From an uncultured Prevotellaceae bacterium (GTDB lineage Bacteria > Bacteroidota > Bacteroidia > Bacteroidales > Bacteroidaceae), in assembly GCA_900316315.1 (NCBI GenBank), contig ONCK01000013.1:1-64000 (forward strand): DNA of 64,000 bases, written 5' to 3'. Within the stretch, counting starts at the first letter, position 1. Each line of letters starts with the position of its first letter. Position numbers and translations under genes: made by a program. The notes under the pieces are model-generated. The model worked only from the letters and a program-made list of their open reading frames with translations. It was not told the origin of the DNA and did no database searches. Positions 1 through 8,042 of this stretch are shown here, piece after piece.

Positions 1-666
1 ATATTTTGACTTTCTGACCTGCACGACGGTGCACCGGCAGTTCCATCCGTTTGGCGGGTAATACGTTTCCCAGAAAGGGTCGTTCATGGGTCTTGTTACA
101 CCGTTGAGTGCGGCGTGCTCCGGTCTGACCTTGTCGTCGCCGGCGGTGCGGTACTGCAGGTTGTAACGGTCTCCATCCTCGGTGAACTGCTCCCATTTTG
201 CCGCCATTTGCGCTGAGGCGTGGACAAAGTTGTACTCGGCATGGAGGTAGTTCTGGTTGTACGTCTTGTCTATCTTTTGAACGTCGTTATAAAACTGTTC
301 GAATGACTTTCTGTTGCCGTTTTCATCGAGGAGTGACGGGAAGGCTTCGTTGAGCTCGTGGAAGGTCTTGAGGCCTGAGAAGATATAGTCGGACCGTGTG
401 AGTCGCCGTCGCATGGCCTCGGTCATGGTCACTTTCTGGAACGCCTTGTCGAGGACATCGGCATGAGTGGAAATGAAATGCTGCGCCTCGTCGGAGGCGA
501 GGATATTGATGTCGAGCGTAGCCCCTTTCTGCAGGAAGAGAGCGGACATGAGCCCAGAGAAAGCCTCTGTGAGGCGTGTGCGTATTTGGTCCTGCTCGTC
601 CTTAGTGAGTGTGATTTGCGGGTGATAGTCGTGCAGGATGAGTGCATATCGTTGGTGCAGCCCCAC
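1..666 (-). CDS. Mu gpF-like phage head morphogenesis protein (partial)
   Basis: Reading the minus strand leftward from a GTG at 666-664 gives an open frame of about 222 residues that runs off the left edge, so the C-terminus is missing. Near the end of the visible part it reads DDKVRPEHAALNGVTRPMND and then WNCRCTVVQV. This is the hallmark of the SPP1 gp7 / Mu gpF minor head protein family, which sits at the portal during head assembly. The gene starts 14 bp after the DUF935 portal gene stop, the usual order in Mu-like prophages. The start is inferred: no ATG is suitably placed, and the GTG lies inside a small hairpin (661-679). Family assignment is firm; the start is not. Confidence 0.8.
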   Translation of the reverse strand, partial: MGLHQRYALILHDYHPQITLTKDEQDQIRTRLTEAFSGLMSALFLQKGATLDINILASDEAQHFISTHADVLDKAFQKVTMTEAMRRRLTRSDYIFSGLKTFHELNEAFPSLLDENGNRKSFEQFYNDVQKIDKTYNQNYLHAEYNFVHASAQMAAKWEQFTEDGDRYNLQYRTAGDDKVRPEHAALNGVTRPMNDPFWETYYPPNGWNCRCTVVQVRKSKY

Positions 667-680
667 GTAGTGGGTGGGGC

Positions 681-2099
681 TTAGTCGAAAAAAGGTAAAG
701 CCTCACCCCGGCCCTCTCCAAGAGGGGAGGGAGCATTCAACGGTGTTTTGTCATCGGTATTATCAGTCTTGTCGGTCTTGTCAGTCTTGTCGTCTTTGCT
801 TTTCCCTTTTTTGTCGTCGTCGGTCGGCTCGTCGTCATCATCGTCGTCAGGCTCCATGGCAGGCATGGTGATGTTGCGCCGCTCGCCTACGGGCATGGAG
901 TATTTCTCGGCGAAGTATTTGGGGTCAACGTCGTACCGGTCTGCAATCATGGTCTCGTAGGCCACCTGCTGCTCGGGTGTGTAGTCGACGGAGTCGTCCC
1001 AGTCGAAGCGCAGGTTGTTGACGGGAAAACCGTGTCGGACCATTCGGGGAAGGAGCTGGTTGTTGACGACATCGCGCAGCATGTCGGCATCAGCGTCGAT
1101 GAGGTTCTGGAAGACCTGCAGATGCGTCTGCGACTGTGAGAGCGAAGAGCCGTCCTCGATGGTCATGGTCTGTCCGATGATGAGCTTGGAGAGCTCCGAG
1201 TTGGCGCGGTCTACGCGCTCGTTGTAGACATTGAACGCATCGCCCCTTGATGACTCGACGAACTCCAGCTCCGTGTCGAGAGGCAGGACGGCGGAGCCGG
1301 CGAAACCGAGTGCTGCGAGCTGCTCGTTGATTCGCTTTCGTTCCTTCTCATCGCGCGTGGAAGTCTTAGCTACTCGGAGTGGCATGCCGAAGATCTCTCC
1401 GAAGGCGTCCCAGAAGGCGAGCATGTTTTTCTTGGGGATGGTGTGCTGCGCCGCCTTGAGATAGAGTCCGAGGTCGTCGGGCTGCCCCGCCTCGATGAGC
1501 CACTCGGAGAACGGTGGCTCATGGTAGTCTATGCCCGTTGTCCAGTCCTGTCCGAGGTCTGTGATGACGCGTCCGTATTCAGAAATGACATGCTTGCGCG
1601 GTATGAGTGCGACGCGGCTGTAGCATGGGCATCCGTCGCCATCGGTGACGACATCTCCGAGCTCGATGAGGGAGTGTCCCCAATATCGGCTGTCGAGGAT
1701 GAGGCGACAGAGCCGTTTGAACCATGCCTGGTCGAAGTAATGAAGGGCCTTCTCGTCCTTCCTGCCGTTGTCGTCGACGAGCTTGAAGGACTTGGCCATG
1801 ACGAATCCCTCCCGCTGCGCGACGCACCCGGAGAGATGAGCATCGACCTCGACGTCGCGATAGATGTCGTAGAGGCGCTTACGGTTGGGCGAGTCGACAT
1901 TGATGGCCATCTGCCATGCGCTGCGCCAGTCGGCGATGTCCTTGCGTGTGAGGGCGTCGGTGGTGCGTTGAAGGCCGATGACGACGGCCTTGACCTTTTT
2001 GGGATTGTTGGCCTTGGCGAGGTTGAAGTCGCCGTAGGGCGTGTGGAGGAGGCCGTCGGAGCGGCCTGTTATCTTGTTGAAGAAAGCTTTTATATCCAT
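681..2099 (-). CDS. DUF935 phage portal protein (Mu gp29-like)
   Basis: This is a predicted portal protein, the ring at the head vertex through which DNA enters. It is about 472 residues from the ATG at 2099 (MDIKAFFNKITG); an in-frame start at 2150 would add a low-complexity PINPIQPINPI leader and is less likely. The body has the DUF935 features, including the segment from GHSLIELGDVV to IPRKHVISEYGRV and the later GQTMTIEDGSSLSQSQTH. The C-terminus is unusual: an Asp run, then KTDKTDKTDNTD repeats, then NAPSPLGEGRGEA, which comes from a G/C-rich palindromic repeat (see the separate entry). It lies between the DUF1320 gene upstream and the gpF-like gene downstream on the same strand. Confidence 0.88.
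   Translation of the reverse strand: MDIKAFFNKITGRSDGLLHTPYGDFNLAKANNPKKVKAVVIGLQRTTDALTRKDIADWRSAWQMAINVDSPNRKRLYDIYRDVEVDAHLSGCVAQREGFVMAKSFKLVDDNGRKDEKALHYFDQAWFKRLCRLILDSRYWGHSLIELGDVVTDGDGCPCYSRVALIPRKHVISEYGRVITDLGQDWTTGIDYHEPPFSEWLIEAGQPDDLGLYLKAAQHTIPKKNMLAFWDAFGEIFGMPLRVAKTSTRDEKERKRINEQLAALGFAGSAVLPLDTELEFVESSRGDAFNVYNERVDRANSELSKLIIGQTMTIEDGSSLSQSQTHLQVFQNLIDADADMLRDVVNNQLLPRMVRHGFPVNNLRFDWDDSVDYTPEQQVAYETMIADRYDVDPKYFAEKYSMPVGERRNITMPAMEPDDDDDDEPTDDDKKGKSKDDKTDKTDKTDNTDDKTPLNAPSPLGEGRGEALPFFD
701..734 (-). repeat. G/C-rich palindromic repeat inside the portal gene 3' end
   Basis: On the plus strand this reads as a C/T-rich arm (CCCTCTCC) followed after two bases by a G/A-rich arm (GAGGGGAGGG). 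It is translated in the portal gene as SPLGEGRGE, a peptide that recurs in mis-annotated intergenic repeats of many bacteria. I infer that an extragenic palindromic repeat invaded the 3' end of the portal gene and replaced its last codons. Confidence 0.5.
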
Positions 2100-2211
2100 T
2101 GTTGTGATGGGGTTGATGGGTTGAATGGGGTTTATGGGGAGCCGCTGCACAGCAGCGACCTACAGAACGGCTGGCGCGGGTGATTTACCAATTAACTAAT
2201 GTTGATTGGTG

Positions 2212-2259
2212 GCTTCACTCGGCAAAGCTGGAGCGAGCTCCGCTTTGCACTCGTTTGCT
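2212..2259. repeat. Short palindromic element, copy 1
   Basis: This 48-nt segment matches 4942-4989 at 38 of 48 positions. The centre folds as CAAAGC/GCTTTG around GGAGC/GCTCC, and both copies end in ACTCGTTTGC. Immediately outside the conserved block is a locus-specific stem, ATTGGTG (2205-2211) with CACCAAT (2260-2266). A short direct repeat ACCAATTA occurs at 2187-2194 and 2261-2268. It lies between the DUF935 and DUF1320 genes. Confidence 0.65.
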
Positions 2260-2678
2260 CACCAATTATGCCTTAGCGGAGGCTGGGAGGTAAGGATGAT
2301 GCCAGTGGAGACGGGTTCGCCCTGGGTGTCGACGGCAGCGGGCAGGTCGGGTACGATCTTGCCGGCCTGTACTCCCTCCAGCCATTTGACGGCTCGCTCG
2401 TACCGCTCCTTTCGGATTTCGGAGCCGAGCTTCTGCGGCATGGCTGATACCATGTGGTAGAGTGCGATGTCGCAGGTGTACATGACGATGAGCCTGTTGC
2501 GGCTGTCGCCCTCGGCCGCGAAAATAGCGTAGGTGTCGTATGTTGGCCGTAGGTAGGACGCTATTTCCTCCTGTGCCTCGGCCTCGGCGTTTGTGCGGTT
2601 CTCTTCAGAGGTCTGTGAGACGACCCTGAGTGCGTTGTCGCCGATAACAACTTTGTAATCTTGGTCAGTGATGAACAT
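2259..2678 (-). CDS. DUF1320 phage protein (Mu gp36-like)
   Basis: This 139-residue protein begins MFITDQDYKVVIGDNALRVV and continues with an acidic helix, then a conserved core AEAQEEIASYLRPTYD and YTCDIALYHMVSAMPQK. That is the DUF1320 / Mu gp36 pattern, an accessory head or head-completion protein whose exact role is not established. It lies between the terminase large subunit (18 bp upstream) and the portal gene, the expected position in Mu-like modules. Length matches the family. Confidence 0.8.
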   Translation of the reverse strand: MFITDQDYKVVIGDNALRVVSQTSEENRTNAEAEAQEEIASYLRPTYDTYAIFAAEGDSRNRLIVMYTCDIALYHMVSAMPQKLGSEIRKERYERAVKWLEGVQAGKIVPDLPAAVDTQGEPVSTGIILTSQPPLRHNW

Positions 2679-2696
2679 AAGCTGATGTTTTTGAGT

Positions 2697-4256
2697 TTAC
2701 CATGAGTTGCGTGCCGTGGGTCGCCGTGCGATGATGGGCTGTGCGGACTCCTGGCGCGAATTGCGCTGTAGGAGCCAGATGGCCCCCTCGTCGGCATCTG
2801 GTGCATCGTCGTGAACGCGCGAGCCCCTTTCGAGCGCCAGCGTCTGCTCGATGCCCACCTGCATATCGGGCGAGTCCTTGAGGGCGGCATTGTAGAAGAC
2901 GAAGCCCCGCTCCCAGAGTGGCGATACCGCCTCTATGCGCTGTATCTTCTCCGGCTTCTTGCGTTTGTCGGGCATGATAGGCAGTTGGTAGCCGCGGATC
3001 TTGCCCTCGGCCTCGAACTCGTCGAGGATGATGTCCTGCATGAAGTTTGCCTCCATGAAGAACTGCACGGCCGCCACGTCGCGGGTGCGCTCGTAGAGGT
3101 CGTAGAGCCAGCGTACCATGCCCGATACCGTGTCCTGCCTGACGTAGCAGTCGATGAGGTGTAGTTCGGGGCCTATCTTTCCCCAGAGCCGTGAAGCCTT
3201 GTAGTCGTTGGCCGTGGTTGACTTGAAGGAAGGGTCGGTGTAGCAGATGAGCTCATCATACTTGGAGAGCCTGGGCATCTTCTTGAAATGAATCCAGTCA
3301 TTTCGGAAGATGGTACCGTCGACGATAGGGTTGTGCATCATCTCCTTGTTCCATGCGCGGTAGCCGACGAACTCAGCATAGGCCTGTGCTTCCTGCCTGG
3401 TCCACTTCTCGCGCCATACCGGCTCTCCGTTCTTATCTACGGCCTGAATCTTTGATAGGAATACGCCGTGTGTGTGGGCGATGTTGAAGAGGACGGAGGT
3501 CTTTGAGATGAGGTTTCCGACCATGATGAACCGTCCCCGCCCGACGTCAAGGGACCCGAAGAGCGCCTCTTTGACCCAGTCGGTGAGGTCGTGGACTCGC
3601 TTCTCGTTACGGCAGAGCTCGTCGTCGTCGAGGTCGTCGATGACGATGTAGTCGGGTCGTGCCTCGCGGTCTCGGAGTCCACGCGGCGACTGTCCTCGCC
3701 CGCAAGCGAGGAACTTGACCCCGCTTTTGGTCTTGAACTCCCCCTCCTGCCAGTCGCCGTCAGACTGCTGAAGGCCGAAGTCGGCAATGATGCGCTGGTT
3801 ATACTGGAGTTCCGCCTGAATGTCACCCAGCAGTCGGTCGGCCGCATCCTCAGACTTACCGACGATGACCATGAAATTGATGAGCCGCTTGGGCTGGAAC
3901 ATGAGCCAAAGCGGCATGAAGATGTCGAAGTGTGTGGACTTGGCGTGACCTCTCGGCCACATGAAGACCGCCTTGAGGTTTGGCGTTGCCTTGACCTTTC
4001 GTGCCGCCTCGTTGTGGAAGGGCGCGTTGTGGATAGTTCGTATGACCTCGCCTGTGGTCTTGTCTCGCAGCTGCAGGAAGTGCGGGAAGTAATACTCGCA
4101 GAAAGCAGCATAGTTGGCGAGGAGCCTGTTTTTACGCTGCTCTCTCTCGGCATCGGTTTCCTTCTTGAGGAGTGCGGTGTCGGTAATGGCCTGTACCTGC
4201 TTGCATCGTTCGCGCCAGAGGTCGTAAGCTTGTTTTTTCTCTGCTACTGTTGCCAT
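2697..4256 (-). CDS. Phage terminase large subunit
   Basis: This 519-residue DNA-packaging motor ATPase/nuclease shows an ATPase domain with a Walker A-type segment WPRGHAKST (about residues 100-108) and a Walker B stretch YIVIDDLDDDE (about 203-213). The C-terminal RNase H-like nuclease domain has the first acidic residue in YTDPSF (about 345) and a final acidic cluster DDAPDADEGA near the end. The protein corresponds to Mu gp28-type terminases. It follows the small-terminase-like gene and precedes DUF1320 on the same strand. The ATG at 4256 gives a normal N-terminus. Confidence 0.9.
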   Translation of the reverse strand: MATVAEKKQAYDLWRERCKQVQAITDTALLKKETDAEREQRKNRLLANYAAFCEYYFPHFLQLRDKTTGEVIRTIHNAPFHNEAARKVKATPNLKAVFMWPRGHAKSTHFDIFMPLWLMFQPKRLINFMVIVGKSEDAADRLLGDIQAELQYNQRIIADFGLQQSDGDWQEGEFKTKSGVKFLACGRGQSPRGLRDREARPDYIVIDDLDDDELCRNEKRVHDLTDWVKEALFGSLDVGRGRFIMVGNLISKTSVLFNIAHTHGVFLSKIQAVDKNGEPVWREKWTRQEAQAYAEFVGYRAWNKEMMHNPIVDGTIFRNDWIHFKKMPRLSKYDELICYTDPSFKSTTANDYKASRLWGKIGPELHLIDCYVRQDTVSGMVRWLYDLYERTRDVAAVQFFMEANFMQDIILDEFEAEGKIRGYQLPIMPDKRKKPEKIQRIEAVSPLWERGFVFYNAALKDSPDMQVGIEQTLALERGSRVHDDAPDADEGAIWLLQRNSRQESAQPIIARRPTARNSW

Positions 4257-4315
4257 GATGAAGAGTTATGATGGCTGCTGCTGAGCAGCAGTGTACGGAA
4301 CCCAACGGATGAATG

Positions 4316-4780
4316 CTACTTGATGCCCATCTGTTCGGTGATATACATATCCTGGTACTTGTTGATGACCTTCATGAGTTCCGGTGTTACTGCCGGGTCG
4401 GTCTGTGAGCGGTATTCGAGCCACTTGGAGAAGGCCATGAAGACCTCGATGGTGTCGACGACATTCGCCTTCTTGTCGAGTTTCTCGATAACGGCGGATA
4501 GCTTTGCCAGTTTGTCGCCAAGCCCTGCAATGAGGTCAGGGTCGCCCGAGTCATTGACCTGGGTGATGAGAGTGTCGATGGTGAGTAGGAGCTTGTTGAC
4601 GAGTTCCGGTCGTGTGACACTCTTAGCCGCCCTTGCCTCCTTCCACGCTCCGGCGGCACACCACTTGGATATGGTTACGCGTGACACCTCCACCTTCTCG
4701 GCGATGTCTCCCAGTCCGTAGCCCGCGAGGTATAGCGTGCGTGCGAGGTCTCTCTTCTTTTCATTCTCTACTTTTGTCAT
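4316..4780 (-). CDS. Terminase small-subunit-like HTH protein
   Basis: This 154-residue protein has an N-terminal helix-turn-helix (about residues 8-45: KKRDLARTLYLAGYGLGDIA, then VEVSRVTISKWCAAGAWKEA) and a long helical C-terminal region. This architecture and its place directly before the large terminase fit the phage small terminase (Mu gp27/DUF1804-like), which recognises DNA for packaging. It is the first gene of the leftward block. Its promoter should lie in the 4781-5031 divergent region. Family assignment is from architecture and position rather than a signature motif. Confidence 0.7.
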   Translation of the reverse strand: MTKVENEKKRDLARTLYLAGYGLGDIAEKVEVSRVTISKWCAAGAWKEARAAKSVTRPELVNKLLLTIDTLITQVNDSGDPDLIAGLGDKLAKLSAVIEKLDKKANVVDTIEVFMAFSKWLEYRSQTDPAVTPELMKVINKYQDMYITEQMGIK

Positions 4781-5031
4781 AAAGCGCCATGATAAAATGG
4801 TTTACACCTGCAAAGGTTGCATTTTCAGGGGAGGTTTCAAAAAAAGTGTGCAATGGTTTCACAGATGTATGCAACCATTTCATACTTTTTTGGAAGTCAG
4901 TGGATTATGACGTAATATTGCAACCGGAAAAGCGATAGTCGGCTGCACTCGACATAGCAGGAACGAGTTGCGCTCTGTACTCGTTTGCACGACTATTGCA
5001 ACCGGAAAGCGCACTAAGCGCATAATACACA
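4781..5031. promoter_or_regulatory. Divergent regulatory region between the two phage late blocks
   Basis: This gene-free stretch separates the leftward terminase/portal block from the rightward protease/capsid block. It contains a near-perfect inverted repeat, CAAAAAAAGTGTGCAATGG (from 4838) against the reverse complement of CCATTTCATACTTTTTTG (to 4892). A second nested pair is GGTTGCAT at 4817-4824 and ATGCAACC at 4868-4875. These look like operator arms for a dimeric regulator controlling both directions. No TAnnTTTG box was found, so activator-dependent late promoters are possible. Confidence 0.5.
4942..4989. repeat. Short palindromic element, copy 2
   Basis: This is the second copy of the 48-nt element seen at 2212-2259. 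Here the flanking stem is a different pair, ATAGTCG (4935-4941) with CGACTAT (4990-4996). The whole structure is bracketed by direct repeats of ATTGCAACCGGAAA (4917 and 4995). The conserved interior with a changed but still pairing outer stem argues for a real insertion unit or RNA structure rather than chance similarity. Confidence 0.65.
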
Positions 5032-5973
5032 ATGACAAAACGAGTAAGAATATCGAATGACCGCCTGAACAGCTACGGAACGCGTGTGCTGACCTCAGGC
5101 ATGGACACGAAGCAGTATGAGCGTAACCCCGTGCTACTGTATATGCACGAACGCGGCAACGTGATAGGCTACGTGAAAGACCTTGAAGTGAAAGACGGGG
5201 AGGTGACGGGCGAGCTGATGTTTGACGAGGCGACAGAGCTGAGCAAGCGCTGCAAGAAACAGTTTGAGTTTGGCAGTCTGAAGATGGTGAGTGCGGGTCT
5301 TGACATCATAGAGATGAGCGAGGACGGTCAATACCTTGTGGAGGGCCAGACGAGTCCGACGATCACGAAGAGCAAGCTGTTTGAGGTAAGCGTTGTGGAC
5401 ATCGGTGCGAACGACGATGCCATCGTGCTGAAGAAAGACGGCAAGCAGATAACCCTCGGCAGGGACGGCAAGTGTCCTTTGCCATTACTGAACAATAACA
5501 ATAACCATCAAAAAAGAGAAGAAATGGAAAACAAGACCATCGCCCTGCAGTTGGGGCTGCCGGAAACGGCAACAGAGGCAGAGATTACCGCCAGGCTGAC
5601 CTCCCTGAAAAGCGCGGAGGAAGAAAAGAGCAAGCTGGAGCTGGAGAAAGCCCAGCTGGAAAGCGCCCGCATCACGGGCCTTGTGGAGCGCGCCATCGTC
5701 GAGAAACGCCTGGGCGAGAGCAACAAGGAAGAGTTTATCAAGCTTGGCAAGAAGGTAGGCTATGAAGAGCTGGAGAAAGTGCTGAAGGCCATGCAGCCCC
5801 AGACCAAGCTGACGGCCATCCTGAACGGTGGACACGCCAAGGAGGGGGAGGATGTGAAGTATACGAAGCTGAGCGAGGTGCCCTCGACGGAGATACTGAC
5901 CCTCCGTGAGCAGAATCCTAAGGAGTATGCGCGGCTTTACAAGGCCGAGTATGGCATGGAGCTGCCCGAATAA
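5032..5973 (+). CDS. Phage prohead protease-scaffold fusion protein
   Basis: This 313-residue protein has two parts. Residues ~1-140 look like a HK97-type prohead protease: RNPVLLYMHERGNVIGYV, then GSLKMVSAGLDII, then KLFEVSVVDIGANDDAIVL. After an Asn-rich linker (LLNNNNNHQKRE) comes a helical scaffold domain, residues ~165-313, rich in Glu and Lys. An ATG at 5524 (MENKTIALQL), preceded by AAAAGAGAAGAA, could start the scaffold alone, as in lambda Nu3 or Mu gpZ. The gene opens the rightward block and is followed by the capsid gene, as expected for protease/scaffold genes. Confidence 0.8.
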   Translation: MTKRVRISNDRLNSYGTRVLTSGMDTKQYERNPVLLYMHERGNVIGYVKDLEVKDGEVTGELMFDEATELSKRCKKQFEFGSLKMVSAGLDIIEMSEDGQYLVEGQTSPTITKSKLFEVSVVDIGANDDAIVLKKDGKQITLGRDGKCPLPLLNNNNNHQKREEMENKTIALQLGLPETATEAEITARLTSLKSAEEEKSKLELEKAQLESARITGLVERAIVEKRLGESNKEEFIKLGKKVGYEELEKVLKAMQPQTKLTAILNGGHAKEGEDVKYTKLSEVPSTEILTLREQNPKEYARLYKAEYGMELPE

Positions 5974-6000
5974 TAAGTAGAACCCAAAAACGACAAAAAG

Positions 6001-7065
6001 ATGAGAAAGAAAACAATCTTGAAAGCAATGACGGCCCTGCTGTTCAACAGCGTGATGGGCATCACGGTGGCCCTCGTGCTTGGTATCAATCCCGTGCTTG
6101 GCGCAGTGCTGGCCAATGTAGCAGCTGCCATCCTCGGCCAGTTTGCCCCGCAGGGTGCTTTGCAGGACAGTGTGCTGACAGAGGTATGGACGGGCGAGCT
6201 TGTGAAGAGCCTTCGCAGCGGCCTTGAGGGCAGCTGGCTTGACGGCATTCCCGACCAGAGCTCGCTGGTGAACAACGACGTGATTCACCTTGTGGACGTA
6301 GGCATCGAACCCGACGTGCTTGTGAACAACAAGACCTACCCCATCCCCATCCAAGAATTGCCGGACGGCGACATCGCCATCGGCCTTGACAAGTTCCAGA
6401 CGAAGGTGACCCCCATCACGGACGACGAGCTCTACGCTCTGAGCTATGACAAGATGAGCCGCGTGAAGGAGGCGCACGCCAACGCCCTGAACGACTCAAA
6501 GTTTGCCAAGTCTGCCCATGCCCTCTGTGCGAACAGCAACACGGCGACCACCCCCGTTCTGACCACGACGGGCGCGCGTGAGGCCTCAACGGGCCGCCTG
6601 AGACTGTGCGTTGACGACCTGGTGAATATGAAGCGTGCGCTTGACAGGCTGAAAGTACCTGCCGGCAACCGCCGCCTGGTGCTTTGTCCCGACCACGTGA
6701 ACGACCTGTTGATGACGAACCAGAGCTTTGAGCGCCAGTACAACATCGACCGCAACACCGGCAAGGTGGGCAACCTGTACGGTTTCGACATCTATGAGTA
6801 TGCCAACAACCCTGTATACACTACTGCAGGGGTGAAGAAGAAGTTGGGCGAGGCCGGCACCAAGGGCGAGTTTGCCTGCTCCTTCGCTTTCTACACGCAG
6901 CGCGTGTTCAAGGCTACCGGCTCTACGAAGATGTACTACAGTGAGGCATCGACCGACCCGCAGAACCAACGCTCGCTCATCAACTTCCGCCACTATTACC
7001 TGTGCATGCCTAAGAAGTCCGACGCGGGCGTGGTGATGGCGAGCGGCTACAAGGAGACGGCGTGA
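6001..7065 (+). CDS. Phage major capsid protein
   Basis: This 354-residue protein lies directly after the protease-scaffold gene. The N-terminus is unusually hydrophobic (about residues 10-45, ALLFNSVMGITVALVLGINP followed by an Ala-rich stretch), a region that may be removed by the protease during maturation. The rest has the alternating beta/alpha texture of capsid proteins, including DDELYALSYDKMSRVKEAHA and LVLCPDHVNDLLMTNQSFER. Its TGA overlaps the ATG of the amidase (TGATG). Identity is inferred mainly from position and size. Confidence 0.75.
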   Translation: MRKKTILKAMTALLFNSVMGITVALVLGINPVLGAVLANVAAAILGQFAPQGALQDSVLTEVWTGELVKSLRSGLEGSWLDGIPDQSSLVNNDVIHLVDVGIEPDVLVNNKTYPIPIQELPDGDIAIGLDKFQTKVTPITDDELYALSYDKMSRVKEAHANALNDSKFAKSAHALCANSNTATTPVLTTTGAREASTGRLRLCVDDLVNMKRALDRLKVPAGNRRLVLCPDHVNDLLMTNQSFERQYNIDRNTGKVGNLYGFDIYEYANNPVYTTAGVKKKLGEAGTKGEFACSFAFYTQRVFKATGSTKMYYSEASTDPQNQRSLINFRHYYLCMPKKSDAGVVMASGYKETA

Positions 7066-7532
7066 TGAGCAAGCCGATGAAATATCTTGTAATCCACTGC
7101 ACCGCCACGCCGGAAGGCCGTGAGGTAAGCTCCAGGGAGATACGCCACTGGCACACCGACCCGGTAAGCAAGGGTGGGCGTGGCTGGAAGCAGGTGGGTT
7201 ACACGGATATGGTGCATCTGGACGGTAGCGTGGAGCGACTGGTGAAGAACAACGAGGATGCCAACGTGGACGACTGGGAGGTGACGAACGGTGCGGCGGG
7301 CTATAACAGCGTGAGCCGCCACATCGTGTATGCCGGCGGCTGCGACAAGAGTGGCAACCCGAAGGATACGCGGACGGAAGCGCAGCGTGAAGCCCTGAAA
7401 CGCTATGTGCGGGATTTCCATGAGCGTTTCCCGTGGATACGCATCGTGGGGCATCACGATCTGAACCCCGGCAAGGCCTGTCCGAGCTTCGACGTGGCGT
7501 CATGGCTGCGGGAAATCGGCATCAGACAATAG
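7065..7532 (+). CDS. N-acetylmuramoyl-L-alanine amidase (phage endolysin)
   Basis: This 155-residue Amidase_2/PGRP-fold enzyme cuts the amide bond between the glycan and the peptide of peptidoglycan at lysis. Probable zinc ligands are visible in VIHCTATPEG (His) and in VGHHDLNPGKACPSFD (His and Cys). The fold's YNSVSRHIVYAGG segment is also present. The ATG at 7065 overlaps the capsid stop; a GTG one codon earlier is also possible. It begins a lysis cassette with the next two genes. Location between capsid and tail genes is common in Bacteroidales Mu-like phages. Confidence 0.9.
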   Translation: MSKPMKYLVIHCTATPEGREVSSREIRHWHTDPVSKGGRGWKQVGYTDMVHLDGSVERLVKNNEDANVDDWEVTNGAAGYNSVSRHIVYAGGCDKSGNPKDTRTEAQREALKRYVRDFHERFPWIRIVGHHDLNPGKACPSFDVASWLREIGIRQ

Positions 7533-7580
7533 TCAAGGTAAAAGTAATATTCAGGACAACAAAGGCAAGGGACCCAAGCG

Positions 7581-8042
7581 ATGGACACGATTATGCAGAT
7601 ACTCCAGTGGGCGATACCCTCGGGCGGCATAGGCGCCGCCATCGCCTGGGTGGCCAACCGTAAAGCGAACAATGCCAAGCAGGCCAAGAGCGTCCACGAC
7701 ACGTATAAGGCTATGTATGAGGACATCTCGGCACTGCTTGTAGAAACCCAACGAAAATATGACGACTCAACGAAGCTCACCGAGAAGCTTGTCCAGGAAA
7801 ACAACCTTACGCGGAGGGCTCTCAACCGCCTATCGCATGCCATTGAGGCTATCCAGCTATGTCCTCATGCTGGCTCTTGCCCTGTCAGTGGCGAGCTGTC
7901 GCTCAGCGAAGACGGTGACGATGGAGAGGGCGACGGCCGCGGCAAGCGCAAGCGACAGCAGCGCAAGGAGCTGGCAGGTGCTGCGGGTGGTGACGCAGGA
8001 GTGCGTGAGGGCGGACAGCACTCGTCTGCGCATACCCCTTGA
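7581..8042 (+). CDS. Holin-like small membrane protein
   Basis: This 153-residue protein has one hydrophobic segment near the N-terminus (about residues 4-25, ILQWAIPSGGIGAAIAWVAN), a coiled-coil-like middle, then CPHAGSCPVSGEL and a charged tail. Its place after the endolysin suggests it acts in the lysis pathway, as a holin or holin-associated protein; a single membrane segment alone does not prove this. The C-terminal ~65 residues are encoded in DNA shared with the next gene in another frame, which may explain their low-complexity look (GDDGEGDGRGKRKR). Confidence 0.6.
   Translation: MDTIMQILQWAIPSGGIGAAIAWVANRKANNAKQAKSVHDTYKAMYEDISALLVETQRKYDDSTKLTEKLVQENNLTRRALNRLSHAIEAIQLCPHAGSCPVSGELSLSEDGDDGEGDGRGKRKRQQRKELAGAAGGDAGVREGGQHSSAHTP

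Noticed and set aside
5485-6477. 330-residue antisense frame over the protease-scaffold and capsid genes
   Set aside because: Shadow of real phage genes; composition is His/Leu-rich in the way expected from the reverse complement.
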